Positions 8,622 through 17,128 of a DNA stretch of 64,000 nt are shown here, in pieces (positions within the stretch are counted from its first letter, which is position 1; each line of letters opens with the position of its first letter). The stretch covers positions 1 to 64,000 of the forward strand of contig CAZUUJ010000006.1 in assembly GCA_964623625.1 (NCBI GenBank), in the 5' to 3' direction. The DNA comes from CAZLGM01 sp964623625 (GTDB taxonomy: Bacteria; Desulfobacterota; Desulfobulbia; Desulfobulbales; Desulfocapsaceae). Under the pieces are notes generated by a model, which did no database searches, was not told where the DNA came from, and saw only the letters and a program-made list of their open reading frames with translations. Made by a program: the position numbers and the translations under genes.

Positions 8622-8711
8622 ATGACAGGATTACTTCTTTTCGGCTGGGCTGTTCTGATTCTCATATCGTATGGAATCAGCGTTGCTGTATTGAAAAAAT
8701 TAGATCTATAA
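8622..8711 (+). CDS. CydX-like 29-residue membrane peptide
   Basis: Small ORF directly after cydB with a strong ribosome site (GGAGAG, 5 bases before ATG). It encodes one hydrophobic helix (LLLFGWAVLILISYGISVAV) ending in KKLDL. Known bd oxidases of enterobacteria carry a single-helix accessory peptide, CydX, encoded just after cydB. Size, position and topology match that role, but the sequence itself is not clearly the CydX family, so it is probably a functional analogue. Confidence 0.65.
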   Translation: MTGLLLFGWAVLILISYGISVAVLKKLDL

Positions 8712-9041
8712 CAAAATTTAAAAGCTGTGGGGATCTGTTTCCTTTTGGTAAATCCCATCACTTCCATGACAATCAAATCAGACTCATGGGTAAAATGCTC
8801 ATGTCATTTGCTCACTAGAGGACAAGGCGTTTATTATTAAACGAAAAGGAATTCCAAAGGATAAAGTTGTTCCAGACGGAGAAACGATTCAACCTTCGCT
8901 ATCGTTAGTGGTTTGCTTGGACTGCAGTTTTTAGTTCAAGTACGCAATTGGCCGGTAGAAATAACGCAGCAACACAGTTACGACCGTTAAATTTGGCGCG
9001 CTAGAGATTTTCGTCGCAACGCTTCATCCAGGAGAATTTGT
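8712..9041. other. Intergenic stretch without a supported gene
   Basis: About 330 bases with stops in all frames. No promoter or terminator stands out beyond a weak GGGAT/ATCCC stem near 8737-8757. It may contain unrecognisable remains of the first half of the response-regulator receiver domain that follows. Confidence 0.5.
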
Positions 9042-9481
9042 CATAACCATTTTCTAATCATGGTAACTGCTCGGGTCGAAGAGATTGATAGACTTCTCGG
9101 GCTGGAACTAGGGGCTGACGACTCTATCTTTAAACCGTACAGCCCTCGGGAGGTGGTGGCTAGGTCAAGGCTGTCTTGAGACGATCACTCAAGACAGTTG
9201 AGTCTGAACAAAACGCCATATCCTGCCTACAGATCGATGATGAGAAGTACAAGGCTGAGTTGAACGGCAACCTGCTGGATTTGACCGCGGTTGAGTTTCG
9301 TCTGCTCAAAACTCTGGCCGATGTCCCGGCAAAAGTCTTTTCCCGGGATCAGTTGATGGAGTGTATCTATAATGATCGACGTATTGTGACCGATCGAACA
9401 GTGGACACCCATATCAAAAACCTGCGGAAGAAAACGGCTCTTCACTCCCTCTATGGTGTCGGCTAAAAGTTTGAAGAATAG
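9042..9481 (+). pseudogene. Decayed OmpR/PhoB-family response regulator (BaeR-like)
   Basis: The translation starts in the middle of a receiver domain (LIMVTARVEEIDRLLGLELGADD, with FKPYSPRE holding the conserved Lys-Pro). It loses a base near 9164, so the frame passes into TGA, and then continues in the next frame as VLRRSLKTVE and a full winged-helix DNA-binding domain (DLTAVEFRLLKTLA to RTVDTHIKNLRKK). A TAA stands where the near-terminal Tyr of the GYKFE end is expected. The first half of the receiver, including the phosphorylated Asp, is missing. No partner histidine kinase is present. Confidence 0.82.
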
Positions 9482-9490
9482 AAATATGTA

Positions 9491-9524
9491 GGCCGGGTAC
9501 CAGGTGTAATACCGAGTCCCGGCC
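9491..9524 (-). terminator. GC-rich hairpin at the 3' end of ferritin
   Basis: GGCCGGG (9491-9497) pairs with CCCGGCC (9518-9524) around a 20-base loop, 32 bases beyond the ferritin stop on the minus strand. It probably ends ferritin transcription, although the T-run is poor. Confidence 0.5.
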
Positions 9525-9555
9525 GTTATATAGAGTTCTTCTCCCTTGATGTCCT

Positions 9556-10059
9556 CTAGGCTTCAGCGTGCAGGACCCGTTTACCCAGTTCCATATCAAG
9601 GGCAAACAGTCCACCGGAATCGTTTTTCACCATATCCATTCTATCCCGTACAGAGCCGACATTGGCTTCCTCTTCCACCTGCTCAGCTACAAACCATTCG
9701 AGGAAATTTCTGGTGGCATGATCACGCTCATCAAGGGCAATGTCGACCAGGTCATTTATCAGGCCGGTCACCTTCTGCTCATGGGCCACAACATCTTCAA
9801 AAACATCCAGCGGTGATTCCCAGTCGGTTTTCGGTTTATCGATTGCCTCCATGATACAGCGATTGCCGCGTTCATGGATGTAATCGGAAATTTTGACGGA
9901 ATGCTCCAGCTCTTCCTGGGCCTGCATGCGCATCCAGTGGGCGCAGCCTTCGAGACTGATGGACTCGAAATAGGAGGCCATGGAAAAATAGAGATACGAT
10001 GAAAACAGTTCGGCATTGATCTGGTCGTTGAGGGCTTGGGCCATTCGTTCACTTAACAT
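9556..10059 (-). CDS. Ferritin, non-haem (FtnA-like)
   Basis: Iron-storage ferritin of 167 residues that oxidises Fe(II) at a di-iron centre and stores it in a 24-mer shell. The four-helix fold shows the bacterial ferritin pattern: LNDQINAELFSSYLYFSMASYF, HWMRMQAQEELEHSVKI, DERDHATRNFLEWFVAEQVEEE. The ferroxidase Glu/ExxH residues are in place. I start at MLSERMAQ (10059), which has the ribosome site GAAGGAA. The longer open frame upstream lacks homology. It fits the neighbouring iron and peroxide defence genes. Confidence 0.94.
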   Translation of the reverse strand: MLSERMAQALNDQINAELFSSYLYFSMASYFESISLEGCAHWMRMQAQEELEHSVKISDYIHERGNRCIMEAIDKPKTDWESPLDVFEDVVAHEQKVTGLINDLVDIALDERDHATRNFLEWFVAEQVEEEANVGSVRDRMDMVKNDSGGLFALDMELGKRVLHAEA

Positions 10060-10081
10060 GGTTTTGTTCCTTCGTGGGCAG

Positions 10082-10149
10082 GCAAGTTCAGCAGCACTGC
10101 AACTGTGTACGATCCGGCCTGCACACATTTACAGCACTGCTGAACTTGC
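10082..10149. other. 68-nt hairpin upstream of ferritin
   Basis: Perfect 13-bp arms GCAAGTTCAGCAG (10082-10094) and the complement (10137-10149), with an inner TGTGT/ACACA stem. It lies between the Lys-rich gene and ferritin, 22 bases above the ferritin start. It could terminate the upstream transcript or act as a leader structure for ferritin. Confidence 0.5.
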
Positions 10150-10215
10150 ACATAAGATTAATTTTAAAAAATTTGGTCAATTATCATTTAAAAGGCATTT
10201 TAATAATGAAAAGAT

Positions 10216-10470
10216 CTATTTCTTCTTCCCTTTCTTGCCTTTTTTCTTCTTTTTATCTTTTTTGCCTTTTTTGATTGTAACGTTTTTCTTTTTCAGGGCT
10301 TGCTGCTTTTTGAGTTGTTTTTTCTGCTTTTTCTTGCGTTCGTCTTTCTTCTTTTTTGCTTTCTTTTTTCTCTTTGTTTTTTCAATACATTCCGTCCTTA
10401 AAGAGACGGGACATTTCTTGCAGTGTTTGTCTTTTTTCTGATATTTTTTACAGCATTTCTTTTTAGCCAT
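10216..10470 (-). CDS. Small lysine-rich protein with an N-terminal Cys cluster
   Basis: 84 residues, about half of them Lys. The N terminus has KKKCCKKYQKKDKHCKKCP, a CC-x8-CxxC arrangement that could bind a metal, followed by CIEKTKRKKK and then an almost pure Lys/Gln tail. I know of short CCxKYKKxxxxCxxCP-type hypothetical proteins in other Proteobacteria but no function. The charge suggests nucleic-acid or polyphosphate binding. The ribosome site (AGAGGAAAAG) is good. It sits upstream of ferritin in the same direction. Confidence 0.7.
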   Translation of the reverse strand: MAKKKCCKKYQKKDKHCKKCPVSLRTECIEKTKRKKKAKKKKDERKKKQKKQLKKQQALKKKNVTIKKGKKDKKKKKGKKGKKK

Positions 10471-10491
10471 TCTTTTCCTCTGTTATCCAAG

Positions 10492-11331
10492 TTATGAAAA
10501 ATAGTGAGTATTTCGACTTTTAAATTCCTCTATATAATCCAGATCAGCTTGGAAGGGGATATCGGCTGGTTTCGGCATATCAATGAACAGATCATCTCCA
10601 AACGGGTTTACGGCCACATTTCTGTTATAGGCTTCTACCAGCAGACGTTCCAGGTTGACCGTATCTTCGATATTATACGCCAACAGGGATTCCAGGGCTT
10701 TTTCATCGTTGTACCGTTCATACTGGCGCCAGAGAAGAACGGCAAAATAGCCGTCAACCCCATCCAGTACACCTCTGTTCAGTCCGAGTTGCCTCTCACA
10801 GCCCTTTAACCCACCTTTGAAACCAAGCCGGGCCAGAACATATCGAAGATCTATCTGGGCCTGGTCGAGCTGTATTTTGAAAAAACGTTCAATGACCGGA
10901 ATATCGAATGTTTTTCCGTTATAGCTGACCAGAACTTGGTAATTATAAATATCATGGACAAAGTCTTCAAGGTTTCTTCCATTAATATAGTATTGAACAG
11001 TTTTCCCGTCATAGAGGGCAATTGTTGTAATCTCCGAATCGATGCCAAGGCCTGTTGTTTCAATATCCAGATAGGCAGTTTGTGACCGGAAATGGGGAAA
11101 AATGCGCCAGTGCTCGGATGCGGGTAGTCTTTGGGTAAAAAAGGACGGATCGTCAGCCAGCGACTCTCTGGATTGCTGGAGTGTTTTTTCTATGGTGAGA
11201 CTATTGGAGTTGACCAATGGCACTGGCACCGGATAGCGGTATTGATCCCAGTGATGGATGCCGGCCTGCCAGAGTTTCTTCTCTGTTGCCAGGCCGATCC
11301 CCTGGATATGGCAGAAGGTAGAGGTCAGCAT
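10492..11331 (-). CDS. RNase H-like DEDD exonuclease domain protein (YprB-like)
   Basis: About 279 residues. The N-terminal 80 residues include a helix-hairpin-like start (TFCHIQGIGLATEKKLW). Residues 85-250 form a 3'-5' exonuclease-like RNase H fold with YLDIETTGL (Exo I Asp/Glu), VSYNGKTFDIPVIERFF (Exo II) and LLAYNIEDTVNLE (Exo III). This matches the predicted exonuclease/YprB family; the substrate is not known. I choose ATG 11331 over TTG 11373 because family members start near this point. It follows arfB on the same strand. Confidence 0.82.
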   Translation of the reverse strand: MLTSTFCHIQGIGLATEKKLWQAGIHHWDQYRYPVPVPLVNSNSLTIEKTLQQSRESLADDPSFFTQRLPASEHWRIFPHFRSQTAYLDIETTGLGIDSEITTIALYDGKTVQYYINGRNLEDFVHDIYNYQVLVSYNGKTFDIPVIERFFKIQLDQAQIDLRYVLARLGFKGGLKGCERQLGLNRGVLDGVDGYFAVLLWRQYERYNDEKALESLLAYNIEDTVNLERLLVEAYNRNVAVNPFGDDLFIDMPKPADIPFQADLDYIEEFKSRNTHYFS

Positions 11332-11390
11332 TGTTTTGAAAAACAGTTTCGAGTTTTGGATTTCATGTTTCAAGCAAACTGCTTGTCAAC

Positions 11391-11801
11391 TTATCGAATT
11401 TTCTTTCTAAGAGATTTGATCTGACCCCTTTTAACCTTATTATCAACCCGTTTTTTCTGGGCAGTTTTGCTTGGTTTGGTCGGTCTTCTTTTTTTCTGCA
11501 CCACACCGGCGGCCCTGATCAGTGATTTAAGACGTTCCAGCGCTTCTTCCTTGTTCTGGGACTGACTTCGGTGGCTTTGGGACTTGATGACAATGATGCC
11601 GTCTTTTGAGACCCTGCCATCCCGCATATTCACCAGATTTCGCTTGTACAGTAGCGGCAGGGAGGATTTGTAGATGTTAAATCGCAGGTGAATGGCACTG
11701 GATACCTTGTTGACATGCTGTCCTCCCGCACCCTGAGCCCGGATTGGTATAAATTCAATTTCAGACAGCGGTATAAAAACGGAGTTTGTTATATGCAGCA
11801 T
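11391..11801 (-). CDS. arfB: Alternative ribosome-rescue factor ArfB
   Basis: Peptidyl-tRNA hydrolase that frees ribosomes stalled at mRNA 3' ends. 136 residues with the release-factor-like catalytic motif RAQGAGGQHVNKVSSA (GGQ at about residues 26-28) and a Lys/Arg-rich C-terminal tail (residues 103-136) that enters the empty mRNA channel. The start has a strong ribosome site (AAGGAGATATAACC). It follows the HI0933-type flavoprotein with a 2-base gap and is likely co-transcribed. Confidence 0.95.
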   Translation of the reverse strand: MLHITNSVFIPLSEIEFIPIRAQGAGGQHVNKVSSAIHLRFNIYKSSLPLLYKRNLVNMRDGRVSKDGIIVIKSQSHRSQSQNKEEALERLKSLIRAAGVVQKKRRPTKPSKTAQKKRVDNKVKRGQIKSLRKKIR

Positions 11802-11803
11802 GG

Positions 11804-13099
11804 TTATATCTCCTTGGTATTCCGGGATGCCGCCAGCCCGGCAGCACGTCCGGTTGAAAAGGCCGCCTGCAGGTTATAGCCTCCGGTATCTCCATGGATG
11901 TCAAGGAGCTCACCAACGACATACAACCCTTGTACTTTTTTTGATTCCATTGTGTGAGGATCAACTTCTCGTGTATCGACGCCTCCTGCCGTAACAATTG
12001 CCTCTTTTAAGGGTCGATAACCGGTGATGGTCAGCCTGAAATCCTTCATCCAGGTTCGCAGCCTGCGCCGTTGTTTAGCAGAAATTATTTTTCCGTGTAA
12101 GTACGGGTCAATATCTACGGATCGCAGGCAAACTGGGATAAGCTGTTTTGGCAGCAGGCCGCGGAGGATGGATTGTATTTCCTCGTTGTGCCGTTTCTGC
12201 AGGTCCCGCTGCAGCCGATTGTCCAATTTTGTCTCATCAAGGGCGGGTTTCAGGTCGATGGAGATGACCAGTTTTTTCGATGCCCGCAGGCAGTCTACGC
12301 AGTAGCCGCTCATGGTCAGGATAACCGGCCCTCCCACACCATTGCTGGTAAAGCCCATTTCGCCAAAATTTTGTTGTTTTCTCTTGCCGTCCACATAGAG
12401 ACGAACGTTGACATTGCGCAGATCAAGACCGGCCAGTCCACGTATGGATTCTTTTTCAGTAACCAGAGGGACCAGCGCCGGGCGAACGGCAACAAGGGTG
12501 TGACCGGCCTGAACGACAAACCGATAACCGTCGCCGCTTGAGCCGGTTGCCGGATAAGAGCCGCCGCCGGTGGCCAGGATAACACTGTCTGCGGTAATTT
12601 TGGTATTATTGCAAACAACGCCTTCAATCCTGTTATTTTGCAGCAAGAGTCCATCCACAACCATGGATGTCTTAATGGAGACGTTGAGCTCTGTCAGCCA
12701 ATCTAAAAATATATTGAGAACATCGGTCGCCTGACTCTGGGACGGAAAAATCCGGCCACCCCGTTCTGTGGCAAGATCGAGACCACGCTGTTTGAAAAAA
12801 TCGATAAGTTCTTTTGAGAAAAACTTGTCAAAACACTGATGGAGGAACTTGCCCTGCCTGCCGAAATGATTGATGAAATCCTTCAGATCGGCAGTATTGG
12901 TAATGTTGCAACGGCCCTTGCCCGAGATACATATTTTTCTACCGGGCTGCCGCATTTTTTCAAGCACAATGACTTCAGCTCCGGCTTCTGCGGCGCTCCC
13001 GGCTGCCATCAGACCGGCAGCACCACCTCCGACAACAATAACTTTTGTTGCGGAAGAGAGGGGTTGTTCCGCTTCTTTTCGATTTCTCGTTCCACCCAT
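11804..13099 (-). CDS. HI0933/YhiN-family flavoprotein
   Basis: FAD-dependent oxidoreductase of the HI0933-like family (431 residues, normal length). The N-terminal Rossmann motif VVGGGAAGLMAAGSAAEAG is followed by MRQPGRKICISGKGRCNITN, typical of this family. The C-terminal end has GGVDTREVDPHTMESK and then GELLDIHGDTGGYNLQAAFSTG, the usual FAD-closing segment. The physiological substrate is not established. It is the first gene of a likely unit with arfB and the exonuclease. Confidence 0.92.
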   Translation of the reverse strand: MGGTRNRKEAEQPLSSATKVIVVGGGAAGLMAAGSAAEAGAEVIVLEKMRQPGRKICISGKGRCNITNTADLKDFINHFGRQGKFLHQCFDKFFSKELIDFFKQRGLDLATERGGRIFPSQSQATDVLNIFLDWLTELNVSIKTSMVVDGLLLQNNRIEGVVCNNTKITADSVILATGGGSYPATGSSGDGYRFVVQAGHTLVAVRPALVPLVTEKESIRGLAGLDLRNVNVRLYVDGKRKQQNFGEMGFTSNGVGGPVILTMSGYCVDCLRASKKLVISIDLKPALDETKLDNRLQRDLQKRHNEEIQSILRGLLPKQLIPVCLRSVDIDPYLHGKIISAKQRRRLRTWMKDFRLTITGYRPLKEAIVTAGGVDTREVDPHTMESKKVQGLYVVGELLDIHGDTGGYNLQAAFSTGRAAGLAASRNTKEI

Positions 13100-13272
13100 G
13101 ACTCACACAGTCATAATGGAATGAACCGAACAAAACAACCGATAATGGTGACCGGTTTGATACAGGTGCGGTAGAGTCTTACCAGAAGGACTACAGGAAC
13201 AAAACTGATGACCGTTATTTGTTTTCCAGAATGATATCCTGGGTAATGGCGGCAACCTGGGAATCAGGATCA

Positions 13273-13959
13273 TCAATACCCTAAAAAGACATCAAAGTGC
13301 ATCTGGTCACTGGTAACACCAAGTGAAGATAAGGCTTCTTTAAGGGCCTCAACCATGACCGGCGGGCCGGAAACCATGCAATCAGCGTTGCTTATGTCTG
13401 GGACTTCCTGTGAAATGATATCAGCGGTTATGAATCCCTGATGAGCGCCTTCCACTCCTTTTGGCTCTGATAACACATGGACGATGTGGAAATCCGCAAG
13501 CTTGAGATTATCCAATTCCTGCCTGAATGCAATGTCTTCTTTGTCGAGATTTCCGTATAGCAGGATAACTTTCCCTTTGTGTTCCTTCTTTTTTTCGAGG
13601 CTGTTCAACATACTGTTGAATGGAGTGATGCCGATTCCTCCGGCAATCATTACAGTCGTCTTAAATGAGTCTGCAAAGCAAAATTCCCCGAACGGCCCTT
13701 CTACAGTTATTGTATCACCTTTTACAAGGGATTCGAGACGCTTAGAGAAAGAGCTTTCACTCATCCTCTTGGTAAATTCAATAAACCGGGTTTCCTCGGG
13801 ACAGTTGCTCAATGATAAAGGGTGACTGAGTCCATCCCCTAAATCCACTTCCATATATTGACCGGCTGTAAAATCCAAACCCGCAGGCTTTTGGAAGCGA
13901 AAACTTACGGCACTTGGGGTTCTTACTACTGATTCGAGAAATTCAGTACGATATTCCAT
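13273..13959 (-). CDS. Ferredoxin-NADP reductase-type FAD oxidoreductase
   Basis: 228-residue flavin reductase of the FNR superfamily. It has an FAD-binding beta barrel at residues 1-100 (AGQYMEVDL, HPLSLSN), the phosphate loop VEGPFGEF, and the NAD(P) domain starting MIAGGIGITPFNSM with SGPPVMVEALKEAL near the end. There is no iron-sulfur domain, so it probably passes electrons between NAD(P)H and a separate carrier. It ends 14-20 bases from the neighbouring GTPase start region on the same strand. Confidence 0.88.
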   Translation of the reverse strand: MEYRTEFLESVVRTPSAVSFRFQKPAGLDFTAGQYMEVDLGDGLSHPLSLSNCPEETRFIEFTKRMSESSFSKRLESLVKGDTITVEGPFGEFCFADSFKTTVMIAGGIGITPFNSMLNSLEKKKEHKGKVILLYGNLDKEDIAFRQELDNLKLADFHIVHVLSEPKGVEGAHQGFITADIISQEVPDISNADCMVSGPPVMVEALKEALSSLGVTSDQMHFDVFLGY

Positions 13960-13977
13960 GATAGTATTCGAAGGTTG

Positions 13978-15009
13978 TTAAACATTAAAAAGAAAATGAC
14001 AGGTGTCGCCATCCTCAATAATATAATCCTTCCCCTGCAATTGCAACTTGCCTTTTGCTTTTACAGCCTGTTCAGAGCCAAGCTCGATAAGATCATCATA
14101 TTTGATTATCTCGACCCGAATGAATCCGCGTTCGATATCGCTGTGGATCTTACCGCCCGCGACTGGTGCACTGGCGCCTTTTCTGATTGTCCAGGCCCGG
14201 CACTCATCCTCGCCGACCGTGTAATACGACATCAGGCCCAGGGCGTCATACAATGCCGCATTCATTCGATCCAGTCCCGGTGCAAAGAGGTCCATTTCTT
14301 CAAGAAAATCCTGACGCTCTTCCGGGTCTTCAATGGCAGCTATTTCCTTTTCGATCTCACAGGAGATATTAAAAATGGTTTCACCGAAATCTTTGCCGAT
14401 ATCATCCTCACTGATATTGTAGGCATAGAGAATTGGTGTCCGGGTGATGAAATCAAGGCTCCTGATAGCCGCTTCCTCATGAGGTTCCAGGCCCACTGTT
14501 GAGAGAAGCTTTTCTTCCTCAAGCGCGGCCTTGAAACGATCAAGAATATCTTCCTCAAGCTTCTGGGCTTGGGTCTGGCCGGCTTTTTTTTCTTTGGCGA
14601 GCCGCTGCAGCCGTGTTTCGACCAACTGCAGATCGGCGAGCAGCAATTCGGTCTCGATATGAGCCTGATCCCGTGCAGGATTAACGCTGCCAGCGGGATG
14701 ATAGACAGCATCCGATTCGAAAGCACGGATCAGAATACAGAGAAGATCGCAACGACGGGCTGAATCCATCCACTCCCTTGCCAGGCTGCCTTCTGTAATG
14801 TCGGGACAGAGAACAAAATGATTGTCCGCGTAACTGGTTTTCTGTGGGTTGAAGAGTTCGGAAAGGATGTCAACGCGTTTATCCTGAACCGGGCCAACGC
14901 CTTCCAGCGTTTGACTGGGGTTCATGGTAGGCGGAACATCACGTCCGGTCAACAGTTTGAACAGAGTTTTTTTACCTGTATTGGCCAGACCTAATAGTGC
15001 GATTTTCAT
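13978..15009 (-). CDS. YchF-like GTPase with unusual P-loop
   Basis: 343 residues, related to YchF/OLA1 (Obg family). The N-terminal MKIALLGLANTGKKTLFKLL is a P-loop in which the usual GxPNVGKST reads GLANTGKKT. A long helical insert spans about residues 110-190. The nucleotide-base region PILYAYNISEDD corresponds to the NxxE variant that makes YchF prefer ATP. The C-terminal TGS-like domain (DUF933) holds YYTVGEDECRAWTIRKG and DIERGFIRVEII. It is probably a ribosome- or redox-associated NTPase, but diverged enough that activity is uncertain. Confidence 0.85.
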   Translation of the reverse strand: MKIALLGLANTGKKTLFKLLTGRDVPPTMNPSQTLEGVGPVQDKRVDILSELFNPQKTSYADNHFVLCPDITEGSLAREWMDSARRCDLLCILIRAFESDAVYHPAGSVNPARDQAHIETELLLADLQLVETRLQRLAKEKKAGQTQAQKLEEDILDRFKAALEEEKLLSTVGLEPHEEAAIRSLDFITRTPILYAYNISEDDIGKDFGETIFNISCEIEKEIAAIEDPEERQDFLEEMDLFAPGLDRMNAALYDALGLMSYYTVGEDECRAWTIRKGASAPVAGGKIHSDIERGFIRVEIIKYDDLIELGSEQAVKAKGKLQLQGKDYIIEDGDTCHFLFNV

Positions 15010-15177
15010 AGTTTTATTTTGTATATTGACCCATTTCTATTTAAAGAAAGGCCATGGTAGGATTTTCAGGTCGATCACTTTATTTTTAGCACGAGGACTA
15101 CATACTAAAAAATGTGGTTAAAAACTATAAGTTTGTTTGCGAAGAAATGAGAATGTGGTGATGTCAATGTAGCTTGG

Positions 15178-15882
15178 TTATCTATCAGAAAGAAAACGTT
15201 TATAAATCTTATAGTGATCTGTTTCTGTGTACTCAATTAACTTTACGGTATTTTTATCAAAACTAAAAATTTCAGCATTTTCGTATGCCAACAATACAGG
15301 AGAATGGGTGGCCACTATAAATTGTGCATGTCCTTGTTGAGCATTTTCATGGAGAACTTCCATCAGCTTGAGCTGACTTTGAGGGGATAGTGCTGTCTCC
15401 GGCTCATCAAGAAAATAGATACCCTTTATCTTATAACGAGACTCAAAATATGACATCATGGATTGGCCATGAGATTGTGAGATAAGGGATTTCCCGCCAA
15501 AATATTTCAACAGTCCAGGGTCAGAGGTTGCCCAGCCTTCGACAATACTTCTAAAGTCATTAAAAATTTCAGAGCCGAAATATGACCCTGGGACCGGTCC
15601 ATTTACCCACTTTACGGAGATATACTTAAATAATTGTTTCTCGTATTGATTAGGCTGAAAGCGGACACCATCATTTCTACTCCAGATATGAATATTACAG
15701 GCAATGGCTATGGCTTCCAATAAAGTGGACTTTCCCGTACCATTCTCCCCTACGAAAAAAGTTACCGGGGTTTCGAATGTCAACTTCCGAGTGTGATTGA
15801 ATATCGGTAAAGAGAAGGGGTAATGGTCACCATTTGGGTACTTATCATGATGCAATGTTACACTGGAAATGTGATTGTTCAT
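15178..15882 (-). CDS. AAA ATPase (AAA_21, OLD/ABC-like)
   Basis: About 234 residues. Walker A GENGTGKSTL (near residue 45), an ABC-like signature SQSHGQSM, Walker B GIYFLDEPETALS, and the switch His in VATHSPVLL. These features define the small AAA_21 ATPases related to RecF/SMC heads. Role unknown; many are orphan proteins or parts of defence modules, but no partner gene is seen here. I prefer ATG 15882 to TTG 15942, which would add 20 residues with no homology signal. Confidence 0.85.
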   Translation of the reverse strand: MNNHISSVTLHHDKYPNGDHYPFSLPIFNHTRKLTFETPVTFFVGENGTGKSTLLEAIAIACNIHIWSRNDGVRFQPNQYEKQLFKYISVKWVNGPVPGSYFGSEIFNDFRSIVEGWATSDPGLLKYFGGKSLISQSHGQSMMSYFESRYKIKGIYFLDEPETALSPQSQLKLMEVLHENAQQGHAQFIVATHSPVLLAYENAEIFSFDKNTVKLIEYTETDHYKIYKRFLSDR

Positions 15883-15993
15883 CTCAATTATGAAGTTTGT
15901 GAAAAGCTCATCTGAAACCGAGCGATGCTCTGAACTTGGCAACAGTCACCACTGGTTGATAGTCCGGTTAAATGCTTGGTTATGTGACTGTTT

Positions 15994-16623
15994 TCATTTA
16001 TTACTTGCGGCAAGACCAATGCCAGCGGCAATAAATGAACTCCCGATTGCTTTATTGATATATTGCCCAACCGATGCTTTTGAAAATAGATTAACAATTT
16101 TTTGTCCACTCACTGCGTAGAGCATAAAGCAGCTGAATGCTATGATTGAGCCGACACCAATAAGTATGATGGATTGTGTTATAAATCCAGAGTTTTGGTC
16201 TATAAACTGTGGAAATATTGCTGTGAAAAAGACAATCGCTTTTGGATTACCAGCCGTCACTATTGCAGCTTGTGTAAACATTTTTCCCAAAGAAACCTGG
16301 CGTTGAGTTTGATTTTCTCCATTAGCCGTGAAAGACATAGTCGGTGAGATAAAAATGCTGATGCCGATATAGACAAGGTATGCAGCACCAACGAGTTTTA
16401 GAAGCAGGAAAGCCATCTCGGAAGCGATTAAAATTGCCCCTAAGCCGGCGATTGAAATCAGAGCTTGAAGGATTGTTACAGACAAATTCCCCATTGCGGA
16501 AGCAATTGATCTTTTTGCACCGAATTGCATACCATGAGTTAATGCAAGCAACATGCTTGGACCGGGAATAATTGAAGCAACAAATACAGTTGTTGCATAG
16601 AGTAGTAAAAAGCTAAATGACAT
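15994..16623 (-). CDS. LysE/RhtB-family amino-acid exporter
   Basis: 209 residues with about six membrane helices. The N terminus VASIIPGPSMLLALTHGMQFGAKRS carries the family PGP motif, followed by GNLSVTILQ and VGAAYLVYIGISIF. It exports amino acids or derivatives from the cytoplasm; the substrate cannot be told from sequence. It stands alone, with 505 bases of non-coding DNA on its 5' side. Confidence 0.92.
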   Translation of the reverse strand: MSFSFLLLYATTVFVASIIPGPSMLLALTHGMQFGAKRSIASAMGNLSVTILQALISIAGLGAILIASEMAFLLLKLVGAAYLVYIGISIFISPTMSFTANGENQTQRQVSLGKMFTQAAIVTAGNPKAIVFFTAIFPQFIDQNSGFITQSIILIGVGSIIAFSCFMLYAVSGQKIVNLFSKASVGQYINKAIGSSFIAAGIGLAASNK

Positions 16624-16716
16624 TGTTTTCTATCCCTGGAAGTCCTTTTTGCTTAACTGTTTTTCACACATAACGAATCAGTAGAGGAACCCTGCCTTTT
16701 GCAGATCATAGCTAAC

Positions 16717-16777
16717 CGGCAATAATTTATAAACAACCCAAAACGGTTTTATTTGGGTTATTTTGAAATTATTGCCG
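16717..16777. other. Intergenic hairpin within a 505-bp gene-free stretch
   Basis: Arms CGGCAATAATTT (16717-16728) and its complement (16766-16777) enclose a second stem AACCCAAA/TTTGGGTT. It could serve both flanking minus-strand genes as a terminator or leader structure. The rest of 16624-17128 shows no gene I can support. Confidence 0.5.
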
Positions 16778-17128
16778 CTACCTTAATAGGAATTGGGGCT
16801 TTTTTCGAGTTACTTTATCACGTGGAGTTTGTCATCTTGTCCAGTAAAATGGTTCCCTGATATCAAGCTGGCAGGCAAACTCAGTCACATATCGTTGAAT
16901 ATCCTTAAGGTTGTAAATAATACAGAACAAATTCCAATGAATAGTCACTTGCGTTTGGTCCTAAGACAGGGATACAAAAGACTGAAAATGTTACTGTCCA
17001 ACTGTCTATAGAATAGGGAAGCCTGCGAGGTAGTCACTGGAAAGAGAGAAGAAATACCATCCTGAGAGGTGTGTTTGTGAGAATTGTGTGTTTTGGTAAG
17101 TGCTGGATTCAATTTAAATGACTGGAAA

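Noticed and set aside
9556..10128. Longer ferritin start at 10128
   Set aside because: The extra 23 residues have no ferritin similarity and overlap the hairpin; MLSERMAQ at 10059 has a good ribosome site.
10016..10441. 141-residue Phe-rich plus-strand frame opposite the Lys-rich gene
   Set aside because: It is the complement of Lys codons (TTT/TTC runs) and lacks a ribosome site; the minus-strand gene has one and a Cys motif.
15178..15882. AAA ATPase as part of an anti-phage defence pair
   Set aside because: Flanking genes are a GTPase and a LysE exporter; no nuclease, reverse transcriptase or toxin partner is seen.
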